DNA from: Carex sylvatica
Taxonomy: Eukaryota > Streptophyta > Magnoliopsida > Poales > Cyperaceae
NCBI GenBank assembly: GCA_964058845.1
Contig: CAXKVR010000021.1
Span: 62,001 to 126,000 of the forward strand
Direction: 5' to 3'
Length of the DNA stretch: 64,000 nt
Shown: in pieces, positions 47,405 through 59,095 of the stretch
Layout: every line of letters starts with the position of its first letter
Position numbering within the stretch: position 1 is the first letter of the stretch
Program-made: the position numbers and the translations under genes
The notes under the pieces: generated by a model
Seen by the model: only the letters and a program-made list of their open reading frames with translations
What the model was told of the DNA's origin: nothing
Database searches by the model: none

Positions 47405-47864
47405 CGATAGTATTATGTGATCTTTGCTATTTATATCATGTAATTAATTATTAATCATGTTCTTGTGTACTCAAATTTAGAAATAATAATTGACTCGGTA
47501 GACCCAGATTCCCTGAATCTCGCTCCTAGTAGTAATTAGTAGTCTGTGTTTCAACTCAAAAACTTTACGATAATTTTTTAAATGTAAAGGTTAAAGGTTA
47601 AACTGACTAACTATTTAATATGAAATTAGCCCTTTGTTACTAGATAAAAGCTGATTCTCATGTGATACATCCTATCTCCGAGGAGGCTAGACCGTATTTT
47701 GCGAGAATTGAAGTTGGTAAGGTATTAGACTCTTCCCTATGGACACCTTGTGTGAATGAAATTGTCCCTGACTCGGCTGAGTCTGAGGTCTTATATAGGT
47801 CATCCCGTAACCGTCGCATAGTATCAGTTACAACAGATCGTGACTCCATAGATGAACAGATTGT
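47405..47864. other. Upstream intergenic sequence with an unassigned ORF
   Basis: Holds an open frame from 47662 into the MITE (MIHPISEEARPYFARIEVGK then VLDSSLWTPCVNEIVPDSAE). It runs directly into transposon sequence, and I do not recognise it. Its codons are not obviously random, so a fragment of a retroelement or gene is possible. Confidence 0.3.
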
Positions 47865-48225
47865 GAGGAGGGATCCACTTATACCAAAAAAAACAATTTA
47901 CATTTTCAAAGTTCAAACAGTCGATCCAAACTGTTCAACATAATAGATATATTAAAATGTGCTTGCATATCAAATTTTACATTTTTTTAAAAATTTTGTA
48001 CTATTTATTAAGATTGGTACAAAAATGCAATGGTAAAAAAAAAATTAGTAAAATACTTAATAAATAATAAAAAAATTCAATAAAAATATAACATTTGACC
48101 TGCAAGTACATTTTAACATATCCATCATGTGGAATAGTTTGATCAACTATTTGGACTTTGAAAACTTTAAAAATGTAGGGTGTAACTTGGTGTCACCAAA
48201 AAAGGAGGTAAGTGGATCCCTCCTC
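47865..48225. mobile_element. Foldback MITE with GAGGAGGGATCCACTTA ends
   Basis: Left end GAGGAGGGATCCACTTA and right end TAAGTGGATCCCTCCTC are inverted repeats. The arms contain CAAACAGTCGATCC, CTGTTCAACATA and ATTTTACATTTTTTTA stretches, the same core as the element at 14306. About 361 bp. Target duplication not clear. Confidence 0.75.
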
Positions 48226-48237
48226 ATTTTATATTTT

Positions 48238-48690
48238 AGTTTTTAAAGTTTACAGTGTTGATCCGAACCAATCAACATAATGTCTATATTAAAATTTACT
48301 TGTAGATTAAATTTTATATTTTTTGAAATTCTTTTACTATAGATACAAAATCACTATTTTTGGATTATCCAGAATCAGTGATTTTTGTATTTTTCTTAAA
48401 AATTCTACAATAATTTGGTTTAAAGGCGTGGAAAAAAAATGACTAATTCCATCATTAAGTCGACGGAAATATCTATTTCCGTGGATATAGTTATTACTGA
48501 CGGGATTATTCTCGTGGATACCGATGGTAATAATTTAGTATATCAACGCTTTTAATACATTTTTCTTGTAGTGATTAAAATAGTAAATAATTTCTAAAAA
48601 ATATAAAAATTGGTCTTCAATTATATTTTAATGTGGTTAATACTGAGCGGTTTAGAAATAAAATTATATAAAATATAAGGCATAATGAGG
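48238..48690. mobile_element. Related foldback MITE interrupted by a small insertion
   Basis: Arms TTTACAGTGTTGATCCGAAC...TTTTACTATAGATAC (left) and AAATAGTAAATAATTTC...TAATACTGAGCGGTTTAG (right) belong to the same family. A foreign piece of about 145 bp (48421-48568), holding TTTCCGTGGATATAG, CTCGTGGATACCGATGG and the closing TTTTTCTTGTAGTG, splits it. That piece looks like the right end of a CACTA-type element. Confidence 0.6.
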
Positions 48691-49150
48691 CATCAAAGTT
48701 ATGAGGTAGTTGAACCCTCTTCAATTCAAAATGAGGCATCAATATCTTCAGTACATTGCGAACAGTACCCAATCTAAAACGATTTAGCTAATTAAGAGGC
48801 AGCTTTGCTGTCCAAAGTTACTATTTTGCTAATATAAGAATTACCATTTCAAACAACGTATATCCCTCAAAAAATTTGAAATTATGTATTTCACCCTCTA
48901 AATTTTATAATATCATACTTATCCTTCTAAATTTCAAATATTCATAAAGTTATCCAATTTATTGCGTTAAAACTCATTTTAGATTTAGAAAGTACTCATT
49001 TTTCCTTTATTACAAAAAGTAGAGTAGCAAACTATTTGTTCTTTGAAACAGATCAAAAGACTGAACATTTTTCTTATATAAGCTATGTATTATTATTTGT
49101 TAAAAAAGGGTGAGTGGGTATTTTACAAATTTTATATGATAATAAAACAA
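48691..49150. other. Intergenic AT-rich sequence
   Basis: No gene or structured repeat recognised between the two MITEs. Confidence 0.4.
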
Positions 49151-49539
49151 GAGGACAAATCCACTTACAACATTTGTAAGTTAATTATAACATCTTACAA
49201 CAATTCGATTTTGCGATTTTCAAAGTCCAAACAATCGATCCAAACCGTTCAACATGATATCTATATTAAGATATGCTTGGAAATCAAATTTTATATTTAT
49301 TTAAATTTTTTGACTATTTATTTAGTATTTTGCAAAACTGTTGTTTTTCAGTGGCCCAAAACCGTCTTGTAAAATACTTAATAAATAATAAAAAAAATTA
49401 AATAAAATGTAATATTTGATCTCCAAGCACATCTTAATATAGAGATCATGTTGAATGGTTTGGACTTTGAAAATCACAAATAAAATTAAATTGTTGTAAA
49501 ATATTGTAACTTTTAAATATTGTAAGTGGATCCCTCCTC
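49151..49539. mobile_element. Foldback MITE, third member at this locus
   Basis: Left end GAGGACAAATCCACTTAC and right end GTAAGTGGATCCCTCCTC pair as diverged terminal inverted repeats. Internal arms hold TCCAAACAATCGATCC, AACCGTTCAACATGAT, TGCTTGGAAATCAAATTTTA and their complements. Same family and termini as 47865-48225. Confidence 0.75.
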
Positions 49540-52189
49540 TTGAAAGAATAAACTGGGTCTGAGTTGTTGCAGTTTAGTTTTTGTTGCATATATCATGAAG
49601 CCCAACATTAAGAATTTGGATGAGAAAGAAATAGCTGACATAGTAATGGAACATGAGTGGCAGGTGGTTGGGCATACCATCAAATATTGATCCGAATTTA
49701 TAAATAGAACGAATGAAGATGGGTGAAGAAGAATCTGTCAGGATAGGAGCAGTCTATGGGCCGAATTTATTGGACCATCTTTTATTTAATATTTATTTTA
49801 AGTTTTCATACTAGCAGCTTCAATTGGACTGTAGGCAAGCCTTGGGCCTGGAGAGTTTGAGGTATAGTGCATCTCCCTTTATTCTCATATTTTCTAAAAA
49901 CATGGAATAAAAAGGATTAAATTATAAGTTTTTCCTTAACTAATTGTAAGTTGAATTTCAGTCTCAACTCACCTTTTCCTCTACTTTCATATAGAATTGT
50001 ATGAAATTGAGAGTTGATTTGAGGAACTAAAATCTTCTTTCATTGAAAGAACTCTCTGACACTTACATTCTAGAGATTTGCTCCAGCTTGCACTATCAAC
50101 ATAATAAAAGGTGTGATATTCACACCTTTGACAGCGATTATACTTCTGTTGTTAGGTAAGGTAAAAAAAGGAAGACAAGGACAAAAGAGAAAAAAAAGGA
50201 AAACAAGGACAGAAGAGAGGTGGAGTGAATAGCACAAGGAAGAAGCTGATGAAATTTTGCCACAAATTGCACTTGAAGGAAAGATGAAGCGTAAAATAGT
50301 TTTTTTAAAACAAAAGAATATATCTGTCTATTTAAGTTTTAAGAAAATTAAATAAAATGTGAAGTATATAAAAGGGTAAAGAAGAAATAACATTAAGTTT
50401 TTATAGAAATTTATAATACTATGATTTTTTTTCATGGTGAAATTAGCTATTTTTAAAGTTTTTATGGCACACCGGAAATTTTCCAAAAAAATATATAGAT
50501 CATAACTAAGGTATATTTTTAATATATAAATTTTACAATTTAGATTATTAAAATCTTGAAAATAAAAATATATTAAACATACAAAAAAAGTTTTAAAATC
50601 ATATATGGTACATCCTCATACTTTTAGAAATTCATTTTTATTTTCAATTTATTTTGGAATTAGACTCCAATATGTATATGTGAGAGAATAAAATTAAACT
50701 AATATGTGGGGATATTGGTAAGACCGAACAATTTAATCTTTCATGTCGCTCTCATAATCTTAACAGTAAAAATATAATGACACAATGAAATTTAAAGAAC
50801 TTTTTTTGTTTATTATTAGTTTTTCTTGCAGAAGGCGCGTAGTCTTGACATTAGTTAGAAAATTGACCTTATAGGCTTCACATTAATTAGATGGACAATT
50901 CAAAGAAAATTTAAGAGAGAAAAATCGAAACAAGAAATGACGGGCGATTTGATAATATTGTTTTTTTTATGCAAAATTTCAAGCTTTCAATATCACAAAA
51001 ATGTGGAGTTACAATCATTTACATCACATTTCATATAAAGAAAATACACCACTTAGCTAATTACTAACAAAACCTTCAAAGATATGTCACATCTAATTAA
51101 TGACATACAAACTTCAATCTGACTAAATCTCTTGTGTCACACTTGTTTTATCGTGACGCCTTATGTTTCTGTAAAGTATAAACATAAGAGTTGCAACATT
51201 ACTTGAATCTTCTTATTCATTAGATAGAAATTATGATCAAGTCACTGAGAAGTGTCAATCTGTTCAGCAAACCATCCTTTAAGAGGTTTAATTTCTTATT
51301 AAATAGAAACAACTTATTTGTATTTCGTTTTCATGTATCTCACTATATTATATTAGGTACATGCAAAGTGTTTAATGAAATATGAGGTTAATATTTTTTG
51401 TATTTATCAGATCCCAAACAAAAAAATATGAGCAATTTATAATCTGTCCATATTTGAAAATTGCACAGACTCATGTATATAAATAGACACTTATTAAAAC
51501 TAATTTAAATTATCATACAGGTACATAGAAAATATATATATAGAGAGAGATATATAGATCTGTTAGATTTCAGTTTTAATATCTAATTTTTAAAATTTAG
51601 ATTATTAAAAATTTGTAAATAAAAATATAATCAAAACACAAAAAGTGAAAGTATTTAAATCATGAGCAGGGTTCAAATGGCTCCATTTTTTTGTGTTTTT
51701 ATCATGCTTCCATTTTTAGAACTTTAATAACTCAAAATATAAAACTTAAACATCAAAAATAAAACCATGAGATTTGATCTATGGTATATTTTCTATATGC
51801 ACGCAAAAAAGTATCACTTTGCAATTTGATTTTTATGTGAATTAATAAATTGAAAAATCAACGTCCATAAATTATCCAAATCAATGTATTTCTACAAGCT
51901 CTTGACAAAATGATGGATCAGATCTAACAATTTTATTTTGACCTTTTAAGTTATAAATTTTGAATTATTATAGTTTATATAAATAGAGACAATATGATCA
52001 AGGTGAAAAAAATAAAGACATTTGAACTCCTCTTAAATCATATATACGGTAATTAAGTTCTCATAATTATAGATATTATTTTGTATTTTTCAATTTAGCT
52101 TGGAAACTCACATATGCACATGTGAGAGAATAACAGTAAACGGTCTAACAACCATGATATCACGTTGCTTTCCCTATTCCCTAAACAAT
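49540..52189. other. Gene-free AT-rich sequence upstream of the reductase gene
   Basis: No gene recognised. Phrases such as ATTTTAGATTATTAAAA and GTAAATAAAAATATA recur near 50540, 51590 and, as complement, 51700-51790 (AGAACTTTAATAACTCAAAA), so old repeats or a further eroded palindromic element may be present. A short AT microsatellite with GAGAGA is at 51530-51555. Confidence 0.4.
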
Positions 52190-52197
52190 TATAAATA
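52190..52197 (+). promoter_or_regulatory. TATA box of the reductase gene
   Basis: TATAAATA, 124 bp upstream of the ATG at 52314. Placement fits a short leader of about 90 nt. Confidence 0.55.
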
Positions 52198-53129
52198 GAT
52201 ACCACATTGTGTCCAAGAGTGTATAAATAATCAAGTATCAAAGCACTCCCTCGATCAGTACTCAGAAATAAAACACTTCTTCACAAGGAAAAAGAAACAG
52301 ATAGCAACTGCAGATGTCCACTTCTAGAGTGAAATGGGGATCCCAGGGATTAGAGGTCCTACATTCTAATCATAATATTATTTTTAGTACTATTTTGACA
52401 TTTATTTGTAATTTTCCCTCTTTTTTTTATTCCTAAAAAAACCCTTTCATGTAAAGTTTTACATAAACAATTTTGGTTATTTTTGTAGGTATCAAAGCTG
52501 GGTTTTGGATGCATGGGGCTTTCAGGATCTTACAACTCTCCAGTGTCTGATGACATCGGCATATTGATTATCAAACATGCATTTGACAGTGGCATTACCT
52601 TATTTGACACCTCGGATGTGTACGGACCTGATCATGCCAATGAGATTTTGGTTGGCAAGGTTAGTTCAAGAATTTAAATTGTTTGTTAAATATCATATTT
52701 TGTTTTCATGCATGCATATCTATGGTTGCACAACTCCTTTCATATCAAAATAACACTTTGTTATTTGTTAAACTATATAATTATGATTTATGATCCATTA
52801 AAATTCACACATACATTTGAAGTTGCATATATACAAGCACGTGTTATTTTCCAAACTTACGGAGGCCTTCATTCATTTATTAGGCTCTTAAGCACTTGCC
52901 AAGGGAAAAGGTACAAGTTGCTACCAAATTTGGGATTTCAAGAAATTCTGCTGGAAATCAAGAGATATGTGGCAAGCCAAATTATGTCCGTGCGTGTTGC
53001 GAGGCTAGCCTTAGAAGACTTGGAATAGAGTACATTGATCTCTACTATCAACACCAGGTTGATACAACCATTCCAATCGAGGAAACTGTAAAACTTCTTG
53101 CCTTGGTGTTCTATTCAAGAGTCTTGTTA

Positions 53130-55252
53130 AAGAAAAAAATAAAAACAAACAATACTCCCTCTATACTAGATTTCTCTATTTGCGCCTAACTTCTATGCCA
53201 AAACACCAAAATCTTATCCAATCTTTTCACCTATGCAGGAAAGAACTCACCACTAACCATAGTATATCTAATATCTATCATTTCTCATTCACCTCTAATT
53301 ACAGTTTATCTATTTCATCTTCGCAACAACAACAAGTAAAACTCAGAAAAATTGCCTCTCAATTGTTTGGCACCAGTGTTACCTCTATCTTCATATGCAT
53401 CAACCTCTCATTCTCTTCTCTCTCGGGACCTTTTTTTGGTACCCATTTGAAATGGACAATTCTCTTCTCTCTACTAAGTGTCACTGGGTGGAGCTCTCTG
53501 GAACCAGATTCGGTTTTTTTGAACTTAGTTCTAGTAACCTGACTTATCCAAGAACCCTGGTCCACTGGGGTTACTGATACTAGAGTTTCTTTCCTGCATA
53601 GGTGAAAAGATTGGATAAGATTTTGGTGTTTTGGCATAGAAGTTAGGCGCAAATAAATAGAGAAATCTAGTATAGAGGGAGTATTGTTTGTTTTTATTTT
53701 TTTCTTTAACATGTTGTAATTAAATGAGCACTTTTTAGGCGATTATTAGGCGATTGAGCGAAAATAGTGAAAATTCCATAAAAATAAAAAAAAACCAGCG
53801 ACAATAATGAATCAATGGCAATTGCAAGAGAGCTGGGCCTCTCGCAGAGTGAAGCTTTGGAGGCAATTCCGAAGCAATGTTCGTATTCCCTCTTGACAAC
53901 TCCATCCGGGCCTCTCGCTGAGCTGGATCAAGTCTTCCAGGCCTTCTTTGAAGCTTTGACATTAGCCATGGCGTTGATCCTTGGGCTAGGTCACAGCTCA
54001 AGCTCTGAGGCAAACAAACAAGACTTACTAATACTGCTACGGTCTGAGAACAAAGCAATACCGATGCAAGGAAAAAATTGGCGTAAAAAAGATGATCCAA
54101 ATCAACTCAGCAGATCCGATCTTGTTAGTGTGGAGCTCCAGGTCACATTGCCAATCAGTGCCGTAACGAGACCCTTTGCTTTGTGTGTAATCGATTCGAT
54201 CACAGCTCACTGGAGTGTGGATCGATGACTGCACACATACCAGCCTCCCCTCAACCAGCACAGATGCAGTATCATCAAACTGAATCTTGGACAAGCCAGC
54301 AGTCCATACCGGATTCGTACAAGATATCGGTTACAGAATCAATCAAGAGGTTGGAGGCAAAGTTAACAACTATAAAGCATGAGTTAGTGTTACTGAAAAA
54401 GATAAGAGATGCAATGGAGATAGACATAGCAGGTATCAATTCTCAATTTCATAGAATTCAGAATCATTTAGCAGAGATTGAACAAGGGCCAAAACTAGAT
54501 TTCCAGCCATCTAAAAAAGGATATGATAACGATAATGGGATTGGGAAAGGGAGCAGTACAATCTGCACAGATGATGCGATGACCATAGGGAATGATCCAC
54601 GTGATGATCAATTGGTTATTGAGGTAGATAAACAACAATCTGATGTGCATCCAATAGATTCCCCAACCAAAACTATTGAGACTTGCACTTCTGAAAAATC
54701 TGCTGGTAAAGGTACGAGTAAGGACGGCCGAACAGTTTCTCAGGTGATTGCAACACTAAATCTGAAGCTTACTCCTCTACAAACATCAGTTTTATTGACC
54801 CCTTCTCAAACCCAAGCTGATTCTGACATTGCCCTTGCTAAGAGGGTTGATGGGAATGTCAGTAAAGAAACTCTAGTATCAGTAACCCCAGTGGACCAGG
54901 GTTCTTGGCTAAGTCAGGTTACTAGAACTAAGTTCAAGAAAACCAAATCTAATTCTAGAGAGCTACACCCAGTGACACTTAGTAGAGAGAAGAGAGTTGT
55001 CCATTTCAAACAGGTACCAAAAAAAGGTCCTGAGAGAGAAGAGAATGAGAGGTTGATGCCTATGAAGATAGAGGTAACACTGGTGCCAAAAAATTGAGAG
55101 GCAATTTTTTCTGAGTTTTACTTTTTGTTGTTACGAAGATGAAATAGATATACTGTAATTAGAGGTGAATTAGAAATGATAGATATTAGATATACTGTGG
55201 TTAGTGGTGAGTTCTTTCCTGCATAGGTGAAAAGATTGGATAAGATTTTGGT
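53130..55252 (+). mobile_element. Foldback insertion with zinc-knuckle ORF in intron 3 of the reductase gene
   Basis: A 9-bp direct repeat GTCTTGTTA (53121-53129 and 55253-55261) flanks the insert. Segment 53206-53582 is an inverted copy of about 54857-55252, and 53126-53247 is an inverted copy of 53590-53712, so the left part is itself a palindrome. The palindrome includes CTCCCTCTATACTAG/CTAGTATAGAGGGAG. The 9-bp duplication would suit a Mutator-type event, but the ends do not show MULE TIRs and the cargo is LINE-like, so the class is uncertain. It lies wholly inside an intron, so the reductase splice sites survive. Confidence 0.65.
54160..55097 (+). CDS. LINE ORF1-like zinc-knuckle protein fragment
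   Basis: Open frame with a CX2CX4HX4C knuckle (CFVCNRFDHSSLEC, about 54169-54210), a helical, coiled-coil-like stretch (ESIKRLEAKLTTIKHELVLL, about 54330-54400), then a charged, low-complexity C-terminal half ending at the TGA near 55097. Plant LINE ORF1 proteins often carry a DUF4283 part followed by such a knuckle; upstream from 53800 the frame is broken but starts MNQWQLQESWA. The last 85 or so codons are also present inverted at 53359-53582. No known enzyme domain. Expression from inside the reductase intron is not shown. Confidence 0.45.
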
Positions 55253-56954
55253 GTCTTGTTATAATAAAACCTTGTCGGATCAAATTTTTGTTCCATAATA
55301 TACATACATATATATATATATATACATACATACAAATATATAGATTGGAGAACTAAAGAAGCTAGTCGAAGAGGGCAAGGTGAAGTAATAGGGTTGTCAG
55401 AGGCAAGTCCAAATACAATTAGGCGTGCACATGCGGTATTTCCAATCACTGCTTTGCAGATGGAGTGGTCCCTCTGGACTCATGATATCGAGTCTGAAAT
55501 TGTGCCGCTTTGCAGGTGATCCTTTTTCTTCTCTTTTTGTTATATCAAGTGTGTCAAATTGAAGGTACTTCATTGAAGTTTCACATCCACATATATGAGC
55601 ACAAAAAATAATAATAATAAATTATTGTAGATATGAACTTTTGATGAAAAACAACTCCAAACAGACACGCATTTGAATATTGTTAAGGTTACTTGTTAGT
55701 TCCTTTTGGTTGCACAGAGAACTTGGCATAGTAATAGTGGCATATAGCCCACCTGGGCGTGGAATTTTTGGCGGTAGAGGAGTTGTTGAAGAAGTAAAGG
55801 CCGGCTCAATTCTGGTAAATTAAAAACCAGACTGCCCATTCTGAACAATTCACATTCAGTTTATATACCAGTTTATGTTAAATTGTAAACTTAATTTAGG
55901 TGTGAAAAATGAGTAATGAGAAGTCAAATATTGTTGACTACAAAGGTCAAATTGAATTTGAACTCTTAACATACTTGGAGAAGAAAAAACTTATACTTGG
56001 AGGATGAGAATGAAAAATTGAATAATAAAAAATGGTGGCTAGCATTAATTAGTGCCAACTCATGTAGTCTAGAATTTACTTATGTTTCTATATATATGTT
56101 GTATGTGTATGTGTAAAAAAAATTATACAAGTCGTGTAAAATAGAAGAATCCTCTTGTACTCTTGTTTCTTATAAGAAATACAGTTGAAGTTTGTGTTCT
56201 CTCCACCAAAGTTATAAGAAATACAGTTTACACATGTTGCAACAGTGCTACAAGGACAAACTCAAGACTCAAATTAGTAAAATAATATCAAACAATTAAT
56301 TAAACTAATTATTCAACCTAGTAGTTGTTTCAGAAGGTCCAATAATGCCTTTCTGATAAAGAGATTTATTGTCGGTAGTATACTATTATTGCTCTTTCAT
56401 GGAAAATAGATAAATCACCCAGGGTTTTCGGGGGATAATTTGGAGAAGAAGAAACATTTGTTTTCTCGGCTTGAGAGCCTAGCAAAGAAGCACAAATGCA
56501 CAACTGCTCAGCTAGCTCTGGCATGGGTTCTTCACCAAGGGATTGATGTGGTTCCCATCCCAGGTACTACTTGTTTTAATTATTTTAATGAAAACATTTT
56601 TTGTCATATTACGTTGTAGAAAATGGTTGTAATTATTATATTTTTCATGTGTTGGTTATTTGAAATGGTGATACAATATTTTCAATTGTTATGGTATCTT
56701 AAATGATACAAAAAGTTGGGTTACAGGTAAAAAGACTGGCAATTGAAAACTAATTTTGATTTTGTAGTTTAGGAACCAGCAAAATTAAGAACTTGGATAG
56801 CAACATAAGCGCACTGAATCTCAAACTATCAGATGAAGACATCAAAGAGTTAACGGAACTTGTAAGTTCAGATGATGTTGCAGGTGGTAGAATATACACT
56901 GTATATGAGCATGCAAACTGGAATTATGCAAATACACCACCTCTCAATCTATGA

Positions 56955-59095
56955 CAATAAGATTATATGATATGACTGAAGAGATAAAAGATAATTAAAC
57001 ATATTTGACGATTTACTAGTTTCATTTACTTTTCTTTTTAATAGAAGGGCGGGCGGGCTAGCTATAAATTATTTATTATATATAATGCAGTTGCATTTTG
57101 TTTTTGTTTTATTGGTAATATTTGTTGGGAGCAGGAGAAGCTCCGATACCAAATAATGCTTGATAAGTAGCTATATGTACAGCGATGTTGGTTTCAATAA
57201 ATGGGTGTTTAATTCTATTTGTATATTTAATAATTTAAGAATATAAAATTATTACTATAATGGTTTGCTTTGGCATGGTCGTTGGATTCAAATGGATACA
57301 AGGCCCTTGGGTTTGATGCCAGGTGAAGAACGCATTTGCAATCCTCAATTTTCAAGCATTTACGTACTGTCCATTGTATTTAGATATATGGATCCATTTA
57401 CGGCAGGGTCGATATACAATCCTCGATGTTTGACCTTTGAAAATAGAGATATAGATCCATTATACACCTCGTTCAATCTGTTATGTGCATATTACCATAG
57501 CCTCACTCGCATATCTATATTACAACAATAAGGACTAACCAATTTGAAATACAGATCTTTTAAGAATTGAGAAACACTTAAGTAGTGTGATTTGTTTGGT
57601 TTTTTTCTTTTACAAATTCGATCCATTGCTACAAGCATGAATGGAAGGTTGTGGAAATCTGAGTTTTTAACTTTTAATTTTAAATAAGTTGTATCCAATT
57701 TTCAAATTCTTCATATTACGGAAAGAATAATAGAAATTCATTTCACATATTAAGAAAAATAATATCAAAGATCTGCTAAAGGTAAGCAGAGAGATTTTAT
57801 GTTTTTTGTCGGGCCGGGTTACGTTTGGTTCTTTGTCATGAGTGAATAAATTGTGGAATATAATAAATATAATGTAAATTATTTTAATATAAGCATGGGT
57901 GGTTAATAGTTTTATGGGCTGTCTTTTTATTAGTTATTAGGATGTGTTTAATTTCTGTTTGAGCTATTTGGGCTGTGTGAATTTTCTGCTGATCAACTGA
58001 TTCAAAACCTCCTCTGACTAGCAGCGGATATTCTCTTTGTTTCCCTTTAACCTGAGTTATTCAAATGACTGTCATAAAATGGTAACTAGGGTTTTCAGTT
58101 AAAACTATTTATGTTATAAATACAACTCGTTGTAATCTGTTATGAGACAAGAAAGAATAAATAAAATCCATTTACAAATTCATCTTCTTCCTCATAATTT
58201 TTAGAACCATTAATTGATTGGTTCATTTCTGGTTTATTGTGCTACACTGATACATTGCAAAAAATTGATTGACAGTGTAATCTAGATTAGTAATTAAATA
58301 ATTGTTAATTTAATATGCATTTCATTAATTTTTTATGATTTTTTTTGTCTAGTACCCGATTAGCTAATGGGTTCTAACCTAATAAGCTATTTGAATTTGA
58401 TTTCTGCCCCTCCCTGATAGAAATTCTGCATTCGCCCCTCCTTGTACGTTCTTTTTCTTTGTGAGGCATATTAGTTGCATGCAAGACCTAAGTCTTTTTC
58501 TTTATTTTGTTTCCTGATTTCGATGGTAGTCATTCATGAGTACTCGAATTGAAATTATTGTACTGATTTGTTCATGCACTATCTCGATTAAATTCTAGTT
58601 TAACTCTTATTTTGTTATTCGTATAAATTATATATTATATTGACTGTTTTCTGATTTAACCCATGTTCTGAACCCTCTCTGTGCACCCATCTTGTGTTCC
58701 GTTGCCAACTGGTTATGATTCTTTATGGTCTATTGTAAAACACTAGCAATAACAAGGACCGATTTTAGGAATTTAGTAAGTTTTGATGGTTTTGGTTAAT
58801 GAAATTAATATAGGGCAACAATAAACTGTTGATTCAGTTTCGATAATTTGACATAGGTGTGAACGTTGCACAATTGGATCAAGTAGAATCGTATGATGCA
58901 TCCACATCACAGCAACACGCTTATCACATCGTCTCAACATTGCTAAGGTGCAGTTTTCGAGTTATTCTCAGCGTCCTCCAACTTATTATTGTTGTTTGCT
59001 TGATAATTTCTTAGTTTGTTGTTGATGCTTGCTTGGAAGTTAAGTTCTTGATTGTACCTTGAATTGCATATCTTGAATGCATGATTAGTCATATG
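56955..59095. other. Intergenic sequence with a possible LTR remnant
   Basis: No gene recognised. Around 57895-58230 there is an LTR-like stretch: TTATAAATACAACTCGTTGT followed by GAGACAAGAAAGAATAAATA, like the TATA, R and polyadenylation region of a plant LTR. It has no partner or target duplication that I can see. A short ORF at 57265-57531 has no recognisable family. Confidence 0.4.

Larger units (their letters stand above)
52314..56954 (+). pseudogene. Aldo-keto reductase (perakine reductase/IN2-2-like) with a frameshift
   Basis: Seven exons: 52314-52355, 52489-52659, 52884-53087, 55344-55515, 55718-55814, 56410-56563, 56773-56954. NADPH-dependent cytosolic reductases of this family (plant AKR13-like, often annotated auxin-induced PCNT115 or perakine reductase) reduce carbonyl compounds. 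The catalytic tetrad is there: D54 and Y59 in FDTSDVYGP, K86 in ATKFG, H128 in YYQHQVD. Later parts match too: [58 protein letters not shown] to the stop at 56952. Exon 4 lacks one base after K153: AAG is followed by TAATAGGG where the family has a KYIG-type sequence, so TAA at 55386-55388 ends the frame. Exon 4 is 172 nt, one short of the 173 needed to keep phase. Everything else would give about 340 aa, the family length. Either a young pseudogene, a truncated allele, or a sequencing error. Confidence 0.9.

Noticed and set aside
47662..47943. 93-codon ORF upstream of the MITE as a real gene
   Set aside because: It crosses into a MITE and has no recognised family; kept only as an uncertain note.
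41601..48568. A giant CACTA element carrying the whole PIF-like gene
   Set aside because: CACTACAACAT at 41601 and CTTGTAGTG at 48568 share only the first eight terminal bases, no 3-bp duplication was found, and each fits a separate small fragment better.
53359..53712. Minus-strand ORF as an independent gene
   Set aside because: It is the inverted copy of the end of the zinc-knuckle ORF at 54857-55097 plus the foldback arm.
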